Source: Erythrocercus mccallii
Taxonomy: Eukaryota; Chordata; Aves; Passeriformes; Dicruridae
Assembly: GCA_013397435.1 (NCBI GenBank)
Contig: VZRG01001307.1
Location: 1-64,000 of the forward strand
Direction: 5' to 3'
DNA: 64,000 nucleotides
Translations under genes and position numbers: made by a program
Shown here: positions 25,546-38,399 of the stretch, piece after piece
Numbering within the stretch: position 1 is the first letter of the stretch
Layout: every line of letters starts with the position of its first letter
The notes under the pieces: model-generated
Seen by the model: only the letters and a program-made list of their open reading frames with translations
Told to the model about the DNA's origin: nothing
Databases searched by the model: none

Positions 25546-28500
25546 GAATTTTACAAAATCACTTTTACACTTTTTTTCACATCATTGAAACTTATCTTTT
25601 GAAATTTTATCTTTTCTTTAAGTAATACCTTTATAATAGTTTTTGTTTCTGTACTAGCAACTAGCTTCAAAATTATTCTTGGCATTATATTGGAATAAGA
25701 AATTATTTCTTGTATTTATTTTGTATTTACATTACAAAATAATTTAGTAGCATAGAAAATTAGAAGTTGTTCTAATATTCAAGCTCATGACCTCTACAGT
25801 TTTAGCCATAGTATTTATACCAGATGAATCAAAAGAGCAGTCTGTTTTAATAAGAATTTCAATATGATAATTACTTGGCCAACATATACCTTGTCTAAAA
25901 TATTATCTAAAAAATTCAGACAGAAAATTTATCTTTGATATAAATAGAAAAGGACTTCAGCATTACAATAATCCGACTGCCTGATATTGCTATCTTGCAT
26001 TCAATTTTAAGAGAAATATTTACATACTGATAATTTTGATTTGCACTGGCTAAACACATATCTCCGGAATTTTCAGTATTTAAAGAATATCATGTGCACT
26101 AGTTAAACAGTAATTTCAGTGTGATATGTTAGTGAAAATTAAATTTGAATTATATGCATTTATTACAAAGACTGATGCATTAAACTACTCAGTGGTGCAG
26201 CTGAGAGGAAAACTCACTGCCACTTGGAATTCTCAGCCCAATGTCCTTCTATAAGGAAAAGGAGCTAAATGAGATGTCTTAAACAGTGATAAAAATCCCA
26301 CAGGGACCCTCTGAGTTTAGAAGACCTTGTAGAATAATAACACAAAATTAAAAGCATGTTACTTATTGCTGGTGTGTCATAAACTGCTTCTCTGTGTTAT
26401 ATTTGTTTTCTGAAAAGATGAAAAAATCATCCTGTAAGTATAATGATAGTGCCTTACAGAATTTTCTTGAAGTCTAAATCAAAAGATAATGAAGTAATAA
26501 AAAAGTACTTGCAATGTATGAAACTGTCACTAATTTTCATCCAGCATCTTTAAATCAATATGTTTAAGCTAACATTTAAATTAATTTTCTACTTTTCAAA
26601 ATATTGCCTTTCCCAGTAAAGACAGCCTTACCTTGGGGAGTAGAATAAAGAAAAAGGAAAAGGAGACACCTGTAGTAAAGTTTTCAGGTGTCAGACAAAA
26701 ACCAATTGATATTTCCTGCTGGTTTCTACTCTTGAATCATATTTATAAAATGATCACTTAAGAAGAAAGCAAAAAATCTCCAAATCTGAGTAAAAGAGTT
26801 TATTCTTGTTATAGTCAGTCTATTGTTTGAGACTAAACTCTGAATAAAAATTCAGTTCTACTCATTTTTAAAAACATTCTTATAGAACAACATTACTTCT
26901 TATATCGAAGATGTTTTCTCTGATATGTGCATATAAATGTTTATGCATATAATATGGTAAAAGGAATCTGTGCAAAAAGACAAGGACATTTTAGTAAGGA
27001 AGCAACACAATTTTATACAATTTCTATACTGAGACTAAGTACATGACAAGTGGTTGAAAAATTATGTATGCTGAAATGGGGACTAGACTAATGTGAACCT
27101 GCTGTGTCATTTTATTAGTTCCTTAACATCTGACCTACCTCACAGCAGCTCTCATCACAGGCCGTCATAGGCTCAGTGGACCATAGTCCGTGGTTTTGTA
27201 AGGAGTCAAAAGTTGTGCTGGCATGGCATGTGAACATCTATGGTTCACAGTTTTAAATCAAGTCACTTGTCCATTTCCATGAGGTGCTGAACAGATCCCT
27301 GGTGTGGATTGCAGAGTGACTGTGGACTCAGCTTAGACCATCTGTGATCAAATGAGACAAAGTTTCACTGGGAGTCTGTCTCTGATTATTGTTCATCTAC
27401 AAAAACTATCTCACCCTTTAGTATTTTTAACTTTTTTTTTTCCTGTGACATTGATTGGTTTGATTTAAAAACTAACATGTCACTTCTGTTACTGTTACAA
27501 TGGGAAATCACTGACAAAATTCTTCCCTGTGATTGACTTGAACTCAAGTAGAGTTTGTTACAAGGTTTGAATTTCAGTCTGGCATAATGTGATGGCAAGA
27601 AGTGGTATATCCATAGCATCATAATGATTTAAACTCAACACAACATTAGTCTGCATATTGAGATTGTGGAACTGTTTACACAGTGTTTATGGATTTTGAT
27701 TCCATCCTCTAAATTGTTGCTGCAATGGTGCCAAAGCTTTTGGAATATGCCAAATAGAAACAGGGATTGCAGATTTTTCCTTTCCAAGACACATATTTCC
27801 AAGACACACTATCTACAGTGGGCATTACTATGCCAATGAAGTGGAGTAATGTTAACATAAAAGCAACCAGGCTAACACTACTAAGATATTGAAAATGTTC
27901 AGAGTACAGCAGGTATTTTTCTAGAAAGGTTAACACTCCCAGGATAAGCTATGTGCACTGCCTCATTGCTATGAAAATGTTTACTGCTCTTTGTTCATAC
28001 CTTGCACCCTACAGAGTAAACAATATGGAAATTCTCTATATTTTGCTAATTTGTTAAGTATTTGGGTAAACTTAGTTGTTAAAATACACATGCATGTAGT
28101 TGTTGATGGTTTCACAGACTCCATAAACATGTGTCCTTTCAGGATGGATCTTCCCAGAGAAAAATGCCCTTTTATTCAAGAGCATTAAACTTTACTTTGG
28201 GAAGACAAAACACTAAACAGGATAATGGGTTTCCTTGCCTCCCTCCCTCCCTTTCCTCTAGTCAGCCAGGCAATGCATTTTCCAAAGACACCAGTGCCTT
28301 GGGAATGTTATGTTTTTATCATTTCTGTGGGGATGAGGGGTTTTCCACCTTTATTTATAGTTGTCATTTTTATGCTTTAAACCTCACAAGCTTTCTCTGA
28401 CCATGGACTCATTCATATATCCTGAAAGAATTTCAGATAATTTACTGTTGCCGGACAGAGTTTTCCTCACAATGGCGTGAAGAATTGCATGCACTACTCC

Positions 28501-30699
28501 TCTTTTATTGCTTGTGTGCCAAATCCTGCCCTCATTTACACCATTGGAATAATAAACAATCCCCTTTGAGTGCATTAATGTGTGTTTTTCCATTGTTTGA
28601 GGAGAAAGAACAAGTTACCCAGTGTCAGTCTAAAAGTTTTCAAACGTTACTGCTCTGCTAACTTGTGAGTGCAGAATGTCTGGTGGTTTTAACAAAAAGA
28701 ATAAAAGATGTCTATTGAGAGAACACAAAGAGAAACAGTGGTTCACATTTAAAGTGTCATTTCTTTATTGTTATCTTTCAATTTTGGAGAAAATCAGACA
28801 AAAATTAGGATAACAAAGAGTTTTAGACTGTTAGCAGTACCAGCAGATGCAGTTGCCTCTGTGAATTTGCATCCTAACACACAAAAACTTATTAAGGCCA
28901 TTAAGTCATATTGTCAATCTTCCCTAAACAGTTTGAAAATTATGGCAACCTCAAAACCTCATGTTTCAGAGACAACTTACAGCTAAGGGCTGCAAGGCAG
29001 GTGTTCCTTTCCCCTAGTTGTGATGTGGGCATCCCTCTGCCTCTATCATCTCAGCTGCATCCAGGCCAAGAGATGTCCTAGCAGCAGTTCCTGATGTTTT
29101 TGCAAGGAATCAAGCAGGGGAGCCAGGTGTGTGCATAGATAGTGTGAGGTCTTGGGGCATTCCCTAGTGCTCCCAGAGCCCACTTCTAGGTGGAAATTAA
29201 CTCATGTACCAATGCAAGTGTGAAATGCAGCCCTGATTTATTAAAGTAGAGAGAAAATGGATAGAAATGGGGAAGAAAGTATCCTTGAAAGCTGAAGGGA
29301 ATTTGCAGTGGCCTATAGCTCAAAATGGAAAGGGAGCTGAGAGAAAATGATACAAGGAGTCTCTGATTTATGCAGTGAACTGAACCTACAGTTCTAGAAT
29401 AGGTGAGACTTTAATAGAAAAATGGGTTTGTGGACCACAGGGCTGTGTTCTCTCCCAGTCACAGCTATGTGAATCAATTGCCTGTCCTATTCATCATCCT
29501 GCAGTACTACAGTTACAGTGACAGCAGTAGCTCATGCTGAAAAATACCTTTACAGGGGATTCTACTTTATATTTACATAAAATGTGATTTAACAGGTGTA
29601 AAGAGTAAGAAAATTACCATTCTTTATGAAATCTTTATTGCAAAATATAATTTTAGGGCAAGAGAAATCCTCATTTCAGCTCCCATGAAGTAAAGTCACT
29701 TTCACAGCAAGGTTCTTAAACACTCAGGCTCAGCTGGTATAAGTAGTAATAAGCCTTATTGACAGGTGAGGATCCCTTATCCCCTGGGTCACAGATTGAT
29801 TAATCCTTAAGCAAAGTTCTTTTGCACAGATCTTTTAATTTTAAATGCACTAAATGTACAGCAAGTAGCAATGATTTTCTAGTGCCTTGTTTGCAAGAAA
29901 TTGTGTCCAAATACAAATAGCAACTAAAAGCTACTGATGCACAAGTATTGGACATGAGGACAAGTTGGGCAGACCATGAAGACAAGTCGCTTCATGGTCA
30001 AAGAAATAAACGAAGCCATGAGATATAAACAATTATGGGAAACAAGTTGCCACAATAAGTTGTTTTGACAACATTTTGGGGATATCTACTTGGAAAATAT
30101 GATGCTTAAAAACATTATAAAAGCACAGATTGAAAACAGAAACCTATTTCTAAATGAGATTATTTTTACAAATGCTTTCATCAATCAGGAAAGGTTTTCA
30201 AATGCAAATCATCACCAACAATACTTAAAAAAGAAGAAAAAATAATATTTTCACACCGATGTGGCTAACCTTTCACATCTGATGCACCAAAGAATGGGTC
30301 TGCAAACAGTGAATATGAAACAAATCATCTGGATGACATTCCTTCATAGCGCCAGCCTCTACTCAAACTTAATCCTTTAAAAACCTTAGCTCACTGTCTT
30401 GGGGGTTTAAAAACATTCATTGCACTTATATTCAAGGCTATGCTAGAAGAATTAAACAAAGTGAAACAGTATTTTAATTTTTTTTTATACTTTGAAAAGA
30501 AATTTCTTTCCTTTCCACTGAAAACAAAATAAAAAGAAGTAATCTCTTGTTTATAATATAACAATATCTAAATTTTCATTACCATAAATAGTTGAATGCA
30601 TTTCATCTGTAAAATTGTGTAAAAACCAAGGCATTTAATTCTTTAAAAAGACACTATTTCAATTCATCTGTGAAGACTGTATAAGGTACAAACTGCACA
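25546..30699. other. Single-copy sequence, no gene seen
   Basis: Simple features only. A 13-base direct repeat of TTTCCAAGACACA with a 15-base period is at 27781-27808. A CCCT-type pyrimidine tract is at about 28236-28256. A GC-richer patch at about 29000-29200 is unrecognised. Open frames of up to 89 codons on both strands have no splice or motif support. Confidence 0.55.
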
Positions 30700-30842
30700 A
30701 TAGATCTGTGGAATCTCCCCCTTTGGAGATACTCAGAATTCTGCTGAATGAGGGCAGGAGTGATCTGATTAACTGGGATCTTAACCCTGCTTTGAGTAGG
30801 GACTAGGACCAGATGATCTTCAGTCTAAGCCATTCTATTGCA
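30700..30842 (+). mobile_element. CR1 LINE, 5-prime truncated 3-prime end
   Basis: The order of words is that of the avian CR1 3-prime end read in sense: CTTTGGAGATACTCAGAA, then AACCCTGCTTTGAGTAGGGA, then GGACCAGATGATCTTCAG, then CCATTCTATTGCAT in place of the usual ATTCTATG tail. Only the extreme 3-prime portion survives, as is usual for CR1 insertions. The divergence suggests an old insertion. No coding capacity remains. Confidence 0.85.
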
Positions 30843-33800
30843 TAATAACCCCTTTTGCTAAAATAGAAGGAAGAGAATTTGGCAAGGAAAATAAACCTGT
30901 TTCTATCTGAACAAAAGAGTACCTACAGCCTGAATCTACAGGAACCTTTGTCACCTAGAGTCACAGACCCTGTATGGAAGGACACCAAATATGAAACTGG
31001 CTCCCAGGTGATATCACCATGCAGTAGGGAACAGGTGTTTAGGGAATGTCTCAGTATGAACTCATACAGGACATGAGGGGTTCAGCAGTTCAGCCCTTTC
31101 CTTGATTTTCTCTTCTGCCTCTTACTCACAGTTTTCAGTCCTGTGGGTAAAATTAATTTCTTGAATCTGCTTTTAGCAATATAAATATTAACTCTGATTA
31201 TCTATCTAAACAAAGTAATATTCCTAAACTTCTCCAGGAAGAGTCTGAAAATTCTTCTCATCATGTAGATAGTTTTAATTCATTTACTCTTGTTTAACTA
31301 TGGTAAATTATGAATGTACGCACATATACAAAGAAAGAACAGTCAGCCAGAGGGGAAAAAGGGAGCTGGATACCACCCCGTATAATTAATTGCATCTTTT
31401 CTTCTGCCACAAAGGTATGTGTAAGTAAATGTTTCACCTCATACTTACAGCTGGTACTCACTAGCACCATATTCTCCATTTGCTGAAAGACCCTTGTAAG
31501 ACCAGGGAGTGGGATTTGAAGAAATAAGAAGCTTGAAAATTGCAATGTAAATTGAGGAGATTTAATTTTTTAATTCCTTGCTGTCATATATTTGGAAAAT
31601 TAGGCCATGTACATCTCAAATTTTTCATTATATGTTAGCAAATTTTTTGACCTTTAATCTCTCCATCCTCACCCTCCTGATCTAAAACATATGCAAAACA
31701 TCATTCTCTTCGTTCCAAGGTTCTCAAAGAAATATTTGTGAAGCATTAAAAAATTACAGAAATAAGTATCATACATGAATCTCTGGAAAAAGCTGTGTGC
31801 CTTTAGCAGTGAGAAGTGAAGATGAGGAAGAAAAAATAGTTACACTGTGGCTTTTAATGTCTCTACCTTTGTGTCCAACCCAGGAGGACTGTGCAACACT
31901 CTGCTTCTGAAAAACACCCTAGTCTTAGACCTAGTTCTATCCCTAAGATCTCCTATCTTTAGAAAATGGAAAGAGCAACAAGTAGGGTCCCTCTTCAAGA
32001 TTTTCTGTAACCAGTGTCCAAGGACATATAACTTGTGACTTTTAATTTCAAATAATATCACTGTTTAAAGAGAATTAATAAGCAAAAATAATACCTTAGT
32101 TCAAAAACAATAGCAAAGACCTGGGGTTTTGATGGTGGTTCTGTAAAGAAAGTTAAACAGTTAAGTAATGCAAGAATTAAGTCTTTAAACAGAAAAAAAT
32201 TAAGAACAATAAAAGTTTAAAAAGTGAGATGGCAAAGGTCTTACTCTTTTTTTTAATATTATGAAATATGATTTATGGTAGCATATATGTGTTTCATCTC
32301 ATGAAAAAAAAAATAATAGAAAAGGATTTATCCAGTCAAAAAGTCTGCCCACACCATCTCCCACAGAATCTTTTGATTACAATGTACTGCTTTACCATTA
32401 ATGCATACCATATAATACATTGAATGAAATGCCAGATTTCATTCCCTGATTTTTTCTTTAAAAACCACAAATGTTTAAAGTAAAATGTGCATAACGATTT
32501 GAGAAATCATTTCTGAATGACAGATAAATGCTAGGAGGAAGTCTGACTTACAGTAATCAATCTGGTAAAAGAAACATATTCAAACTGAAGGATATACCAA
32601 AGTGAGGAACCTGAATCCATCTGAACACTCCATAAATTCCAAAGAACAAAGTCCTACTCATCCTAATTATTTTCTTTTTGTCAACCATTTGGCTTTACCA
32701 GTTACTATTTGGCAGCTTTCAGTAAAGCTTCAGCTAAAAGAGTAGAAGTGTCATTTCTTAAAGTTAAATGTCTAGTCCTATAATGTATGAATAGAGTATT
32801 TAATGACGTCAGAAGCCTCAGTTTCCCAAATATTCAAAATTCAGAACTGGTGAACTTCATTGTCTAAGGGAAATGCTGAATGTTTGCCATCACTGAACAC
32901 TAGAAAAACCTTTGATTTACATCCCAATTTTGCAAATATCCTTCTAAAAGTGGAGCACCTAGATTGCCACATACCTAAAAACAGGAATAGAATATCACAT
33001 CTTGAACATATTTTTGTTTTATAAAAGAGGCAATTCATCAAACTGCAGAACAATATACTCTATGCATTGAAAGTGCTATTGAAAATCCTCCAAGTGAGAA
33101 AGCAAATACTTTTTAGCAAAGGGGAACCTTTTCAAAAGTGACTTCGAAGCTTGAATCAAGTAAATCACTTCAAGGACTTTTAGGCGTCTTTGTGCTTGGT
33201 AGCTTTTGAAATTGTTTCAGGCTCCTGAATAAGGAAAGATCAGATTTATAAACACCAGTAGAGGGGCTCTTAATATATGTTTACATACATGTGATACAGA
33301 CATCTAGCTTTGAGATAGTCATTCCAGTTTCCCTTCAAATTGGCATAGAAATGATAGGATGATGTTAGGATACCACTTAGCTCTGCATGGCATTGACATC
33401 AAAATAAATCAGATGAATTCCAGATGAACTCCTGCATAACTCTTTGCCTTCACTATCAAAAAACTTATTTATACATTGAATTAAATTATCTGAAACCCAT
33501 TCTAGATTGCTAAAAGTGAAAATAAGGTTCTTAGAGGCATTTACAAAAGAAGCTAAGTACTTAATTCCCTTTCACATAATTTATACACAAAAATATAAAG
33601 CACTGTCAAAGTCAACTTTTCCATCTCTGAAATAAGAGCAATTTCAGTTAAACAGTAGCTTTCCAAAAGCTTACAGAACTTCTGAAGTCAAAAAACTTAG
33701 TAATACCCCTATGCATATTCCCTTAGGTTTCATTTGAGAATATTGCACTTTCATACTTGGCTTTAAATTTTCTAAGTCCTTCTCAGTATAATAAGCAATA

Positions 33801-34499
33801 TTATTATATCTTCTTCAATATGTTTTAGTCATCATGATAAGAGCCAATTTACTCAAATTTTGCAGGTTTTAAGCACATAAATTTTAAGTGAGTTACTCAT
33901 TGCAATGCCTAAATTCCTTTAGTCAAGGAAAAGCATAAAGTGTTTTTGAAAGCCTTTAGAGCTACATCATGTTCACCTAATTTATTGACCTAAACTGAGA
34001 CAGGCAATTTTATGAAACCATTTGAATACTACTGCTTTCTAGCACTTATTTTACAAAGAACAGAAGTATGTACTAAAAAAAACCCCAAAGAGCTGTTTTT
34101 AAGGTACCTAAAATGCTGGTGAAATTTAGTCTCAGAGGGACTTCATGAAGCCTAGATAGCTCTGTTTTTCTTCTATTCAAATTATTTTTAAAAATGCTCC
34201 ATCAAACACATTTACAGAGGTATTAAAGATGATGCTTTGAAAGACATAGTGCTTTTATAATAACAAAAATACCATAGCAAAGTGCATCCTGAGACTGAGG
34301 ATATGACAAAACAGTACCATTTTATTAAAGTGAAATTGAACAAGACTAAGCATCTGCAAAAATTTCATCTTGGAGTTTAAGGTGTTTGATTTTCCATTTC
34401 AATTTACTTCCATATTTGACTAGGACTTACTGAAGGTAGAGTTTGAAAAAATAAGTTAAGTTCTCAGATGAATTGTAGTCCATGAATGAAGAGCATTGT
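30843..34499. other. AT-rich single-copy sequence with a perfect CRE
   Basis: No gene or transposon recognised. A full cAMP-response palindrome, TGACGTCA, lies at 32804-32811. About 33140-33200 keeps CpGs at GACTTCGAAGC and TTAGGCGTC and might be a small conserved element. Short open frames on both strands are at chance length. Confidence 0.5.
32804..32811. promoter_or_regulatory. Perfect TGACGTCA CRE/ATF palindrome
   Basis: An exact 8-base CRE consensus, the binding word for CREB/ATF factors. Its CpG would be expected to decay in this CpG-poor DNA if methylated and unselected. One isolated 8-mer in 64 kb is expected roughly once by chance, so biological use is only a possibility. Confidence 0.3.
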
Positions 34500-35740
34500 T
34501 CTATCACCTGTGATGTTGGGTGGCTGCATCACAGCTAATTGTCATTGCCAAGCAATTTATTATTTACCAAGGCAGCTGAATGATCCTGGGATCTTTCAAC
34601 TCCTATGTCTTATTCAGTAAAAAAGCCCCAAATGTCAAAGGAAAAGCAAATAGCATTTTGACTTGAGGAAGCATGCCTTTCACCATAGCATTAAATTCCA
34701 ACCTGTCTTAAAGGCAAAAGAAAAAAGATATTGATGGAGTACTTTTTAAAAAATAATATTCCCAGTAGATATTTGGGAATAAATGCCTCTCCTTTTGGTA
34801 TGAAAAGGGATGTACTCCACTCTTTGTTGGAACCAGCGCATCACAGCAAGGACAGCACATGGTAAAAGAGTCACAATGATTCTTCTGTGCATATGGAACC
34901 AGCAAATTAGGCCAATATTTTTAATTGCAAAAAATGATTGAATCCCTTCCATTCCAATCTAATAGTCATTTTCCCTAACAGCAAGCATTAATGACTTCCC
35001 TGACTAATGAAAATTAATTGCTAGCCTGCCTTGACAATTACATTGTGATCGATCAAGTTTAAAGGAGCTGCAAGGGTCATTTGCTGTAATTCTAATGCAA
35101 TCCATTAAATCTGCAGCAGATGATAACCTTTAACTTTGTTGCGTATTAGGGAATACTAATGGCAACTCTAGATGTCACGGTTTATACAAGAGGAGATACA
35201 TCATATTGTCTGTTTTTCCTAATGTTCTTGAGGTGTTACTGTTTCTCAACTGACACAAAAATTCCCCTTGACATCAGATTACAGCATCTCTATAATCTCA
35301 TCAAGGTGTTATAAAGGCAGAGTCGTACAAATCCAAAAAGTAGTCTGAGAATGTTCATCCTATTTCAGGCCAAGGCTGTGTGTGTTACACAAAACGGAGT
35401 TGTAAAACAATGGACAAATTTGCTAAATCCTGAAGGAATGCGCTGTCGGAGAAACACATCTACAGCACGCATCGTATTTTATTGGTCCTGCAGCAGCCAT
35501 CAATTGTGCTACAGCCCTGAATGAGATCCAGTGTCTCTCAGACAAAATGGAGTTGTAAAATAAGGTTCAAATTTGTGAAGAGTTATTGAAGGGGCTCATA
35601 CTGAACAACAAATACAATGGTACTAAAATGCCGGAACCGCACTGTGCATTCTTAAATGCCTTTCCAGGCGCATCATCCAAATGTTTACATCACCTGCATG
35701 CTGAATTAGATTTTTTTGAAACAGGAATTCAAGGCAAATA
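34500..35740. promoter_or_regulatory. Candidate cluster of conserved noncoding elements
   Basis: This is the part of the window that looks least like neutral DNA. It retains CpGs (GTGATCGATC, TTGCGTATTAGG, GTCACGG, AGTCGTAC, AACGG, GCGCTGTCGG, CACGCATCG, GCCGGAACCGC, AGGCGC) in an otherwise CpG-poor sequence. It is balanced in composition rather than AT-simple, and carries many homeodomain, POU and SOX type words such as CTAATTGTCATTG, GAAAATTAATTGC and GGACAATGG-like strings. All reading frames are repeatedly interrupted and no CR1 or LTR words occur, so neither coding nor recent mobile origin explains it. Enhancer function is an inference; no alignment was possible. An anciently exapted repeat is the main alternative, because part of it is internally duplicated. 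Confidence 0.5.
35389..35575 (+). repeat. Diverged 34-bp direct duplication, 153 bp apart
   Basis: The 34 bases at 35389-35422 match those at 35542-35575 at 29 positions. Both contain ACAAAA, GGAGTTGTAAAA and CAAATTTG. The five differences are substitutions, with no gap. The intervening sequence is not obviously duplicated. Confidence 0.9.
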
Positions 35741-36572
35741 ACACTGAATCAAAGAGGAGAACATGGGAAAAAACCCCACCACTACAAAACCAAAAAACAA
35801 AGAAAAGAAATATCTTTAAACTGAAACTTCATAGCTTTCTCAGCTGTTTGAGCTATCCTCTACACTTAAAAGCATTTGGGGGTAAATTTTGGTAAGATTT
35901 TCACAAGGTGGAAAAATATTGAAGAAGTGAATGGAAGAATTTTTATCTAATTTTAATCTGTTATCTATTTTTAGTCTTGAGTTTAAGCTTCTATCTAGAA
36001 CAGCCTTTTTAGTATAAACACAGAGACATACTCATGCAACCTCATCTTAATATCTCATTTCAGAAGTTCTGGAAGTGTTTCCAAATAAAAAGCTGGTTGT
36101 GGCAGGAACACATTTGTGCACAAATGGAAATGAGTATTTTGTAGGTCAATACATCAATTTGAAAGTTACAGAAAGAAATTATGACCTTCCTCTTTAGTTC
36201 TTTACATAATGAGTCCAAGGGTATTTTATCTCTTGGGAGAGTTTATTTTACTGTCTACTTCTATGCTAACTACCGCTACAAAGACTGATTGCAAACAGAA
36301 AGTGCAAGAATTCCAGCAGTGATGCCAGTCCACAAGAGTGCAGGTCTGTAAAACACAAGGAAATTTTGAAACTAGCATGCTCTTCTGCATCTCTCACATC
36401 ATAGATAACAATCCTACAATGAACATTGCAGAGATTCTCTACAGAGGATTTCACAAAACTCCACCAAAAATAAGAACAAAAATATGGAAGATCAAACTGA
36501 CAATGAGATAGAAGTCAAAAATCATTCCATTTTGAAAGCTTAAAGAAGTATTCTAAACAGACAATATATTAT
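35741..36572. other. Single-copy sequence, nothing recognised
   Basis: An A-rich patch (35765-35820) is followed by ordinary AT-rich sequence. No gene or repeat is seen. Confidence 0.55.
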
Positions 36573-36735
36573 TGATGCCTTGGGAGAGCTGACCTGAAAC
36601 AGAGGTTGGACAGAGCTAGTGAATAAAGTAGGTATTTATTGAAAGGTCTCTAGGATACACCTTGGGCAGGACAGGGCCTGACCAGGGCTACACCCAAGAC
36701 TAAGAATGGTCACAAAATGGCTGACCAGTCATGAA
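36573..36735 (-). mobile_element. ERVL-like LTR, 3-prime part, running into a gap
   Basis: Read on the minus strand this ends with an AATAAA word, then CTACTTTATTCACTAGC, CTCTGTCCAACCTCTG, TTTCAGGTCAGCT and finally CCAAGGCATCA. That is the layout I know for the 3-prime end of avian ERVL-type LTRs, where the poly-A signal is followed by a U5 ending in GGTCAGCC-AAGGCATCA and a terminal CA. The rest of the LTR, and possibly internal sequence, is in the 300-base gap. A target-site duplication cannot be checked. Only noncoding LTR is visible; no retroviral gene is seen. Confidence 0.6.
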
Positions 36736-37035
36736 NNNNNNNNNNNNNNNNNNNNNNNNNNNNNNNNNNNNNNNNNNNNNNNNNNNNNNNNNNNNNNNNN
36801 NNNNNNNNNNNNNNNNNNNNNNNNNNNNNNNNNNNNNNNNNNNNNNNNNNNNNNNNNNNNNNNNNNNNNNNNNNNNNNNNNNNNNNNNNNNNNNNNNNNN
36901 NNNNNNNNNNNNNNNNNNNNNNNNNNNNNNNNNNNNNNNNNNNNNNNNNNNNNNNNNNNNNNNNNNNNNNNNNNNNNNNNNNNNNNNNNNNNNNNNNNNN
37001 NNNNNNNNNNNNNNNNNNNNNNNNNNNNNNNNNNN
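36736..37035. other. Assembly gap (exactly 300 N)
   Basis: Exactly 300 unknown bases, which looks more like a placeholder than a measured size. It begins inside an LTR fragment, so an unassembled repeat is the likely cause. The 119- and 114-codon open frames spanning it are artefacts. Confidence 1.
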
Positions 37036-38399
37036 ATCTCTTGGGTTGACAGGGTTTTTTCCTAGTTTCTTCTAGGAAAGAAAGAAAACTTATTTCTCTG
37101 TGGGAATATTAGCAGTCTTTGCTTCTTAAAGAAACAAGATTTCTTTGTATAAGAAGAATGCCCACTCAGCAGAATAAAAAAAAAATATCTTTTTAATATA
37201 GATGCCAAAAAAAAGACACAAGGAAGTATAACCATCAACCAGCATAAATAACAAAAAGTTGCAAAGGAACAAATACGTAGTTAGTGAAAACAAGGATATC
37301 ATGACAGACTTTCCTGTAGCAGTCAGCATCACACTTAGAGCCAGTGGTTAGAAATGAGTAGAAATTTTTAAGTGTGCCTAAAATGCTGTATTTAAAGCTT
37401 TTCCCAGCTTTAAATGGAGAAGAGTTTTTAGATTTGCTTCTAGTGTGGCCAAAGCATGCACTGAGACCAATATAAACTAGTGAAAATTCCATGAAAACCA
37501 ATTAAGTTATTGTGAATTTATAGAGGTATAACCAAAATCAGATGTTAGTCTATGGAAATGCACTTGAAATAATGCAGAGACATGAGCTCCTTCAGACTAT
37601 ATCAGTTTTAATATTTTGAAAATGGAAAGTGATCACTGGATTATGTTTGGGTGCAACAGGCTGTGCTGGACTACCAATGGTCTGTAAAATTTCCTGTAAG
37701 TATCATCAGGGAAAAATCACACTCCAAAGGCAGAAGAAAGCTGCAAAATTGCCTGCTCCAGCACGACTATATTAAGCACTGATAAAATATTGAATAGCCT
37801 CTACAGATATTTCTGCTCCACTCACGCACTCTTGGAGTGCAAAATATTTTGAAAATATTCATGTTGTCTTTGATCTTTTTGGCAAATCTGCCATTAGAAA
37901 TAACATGCTCTTTATCTTAGCCATAGTTTGCCTGAGGTACATATTGTTATTGCCAAAAGCTACTGAAGCACACTGATAGAGGAAACTGTTCTAAAAACCT
38001 TGTTCCATACAAACTTTTCATATTTACAATTACAATGGAAGAGTCAAAGATCACTGAAATCAATGAAATACTTCTGTAGGCCTTCATGATTTTTACCAAG
38101 ACTAAGACATGAATAGAAGTTTTATATTTAACCCTGTTATTATACCCAAGCTTATGTGTGAAAGCATTTCCACTGATGTCAAAGGCACTCATATTACCCA
38201 GATTATGCCTGCGCTTATCTACTACATTGAATCAAGAGTTTCATGTCTACTCCTTAGACAAAACTTTCGCCTTTCAGTTAAATCTCAGCTCAAGTATATT
38301 TATGGATTCTGACATTTCCAACGGGCCAGCACTCAAAAATTCAACCTCTAACTAGTTATGGTTCTGAAGCACATTTAAAAACCATGCCATGTAAAGAAA
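37036..38399. other. AT-rich single-copy sequence after the gap
   Basis: The first bases after the gap (GGGTTGACAGGG) could be the outer end of the LTR on the minus strand, which would then start TGTCAACCC, but this is unproven. Nothing else is recognised. Confidence 0.45.

Noticed and set aside
36706..37075. Open frames of 119 and 114 codons spanning the gap
   Set aside because: They consist almost entirely of unknown bases.
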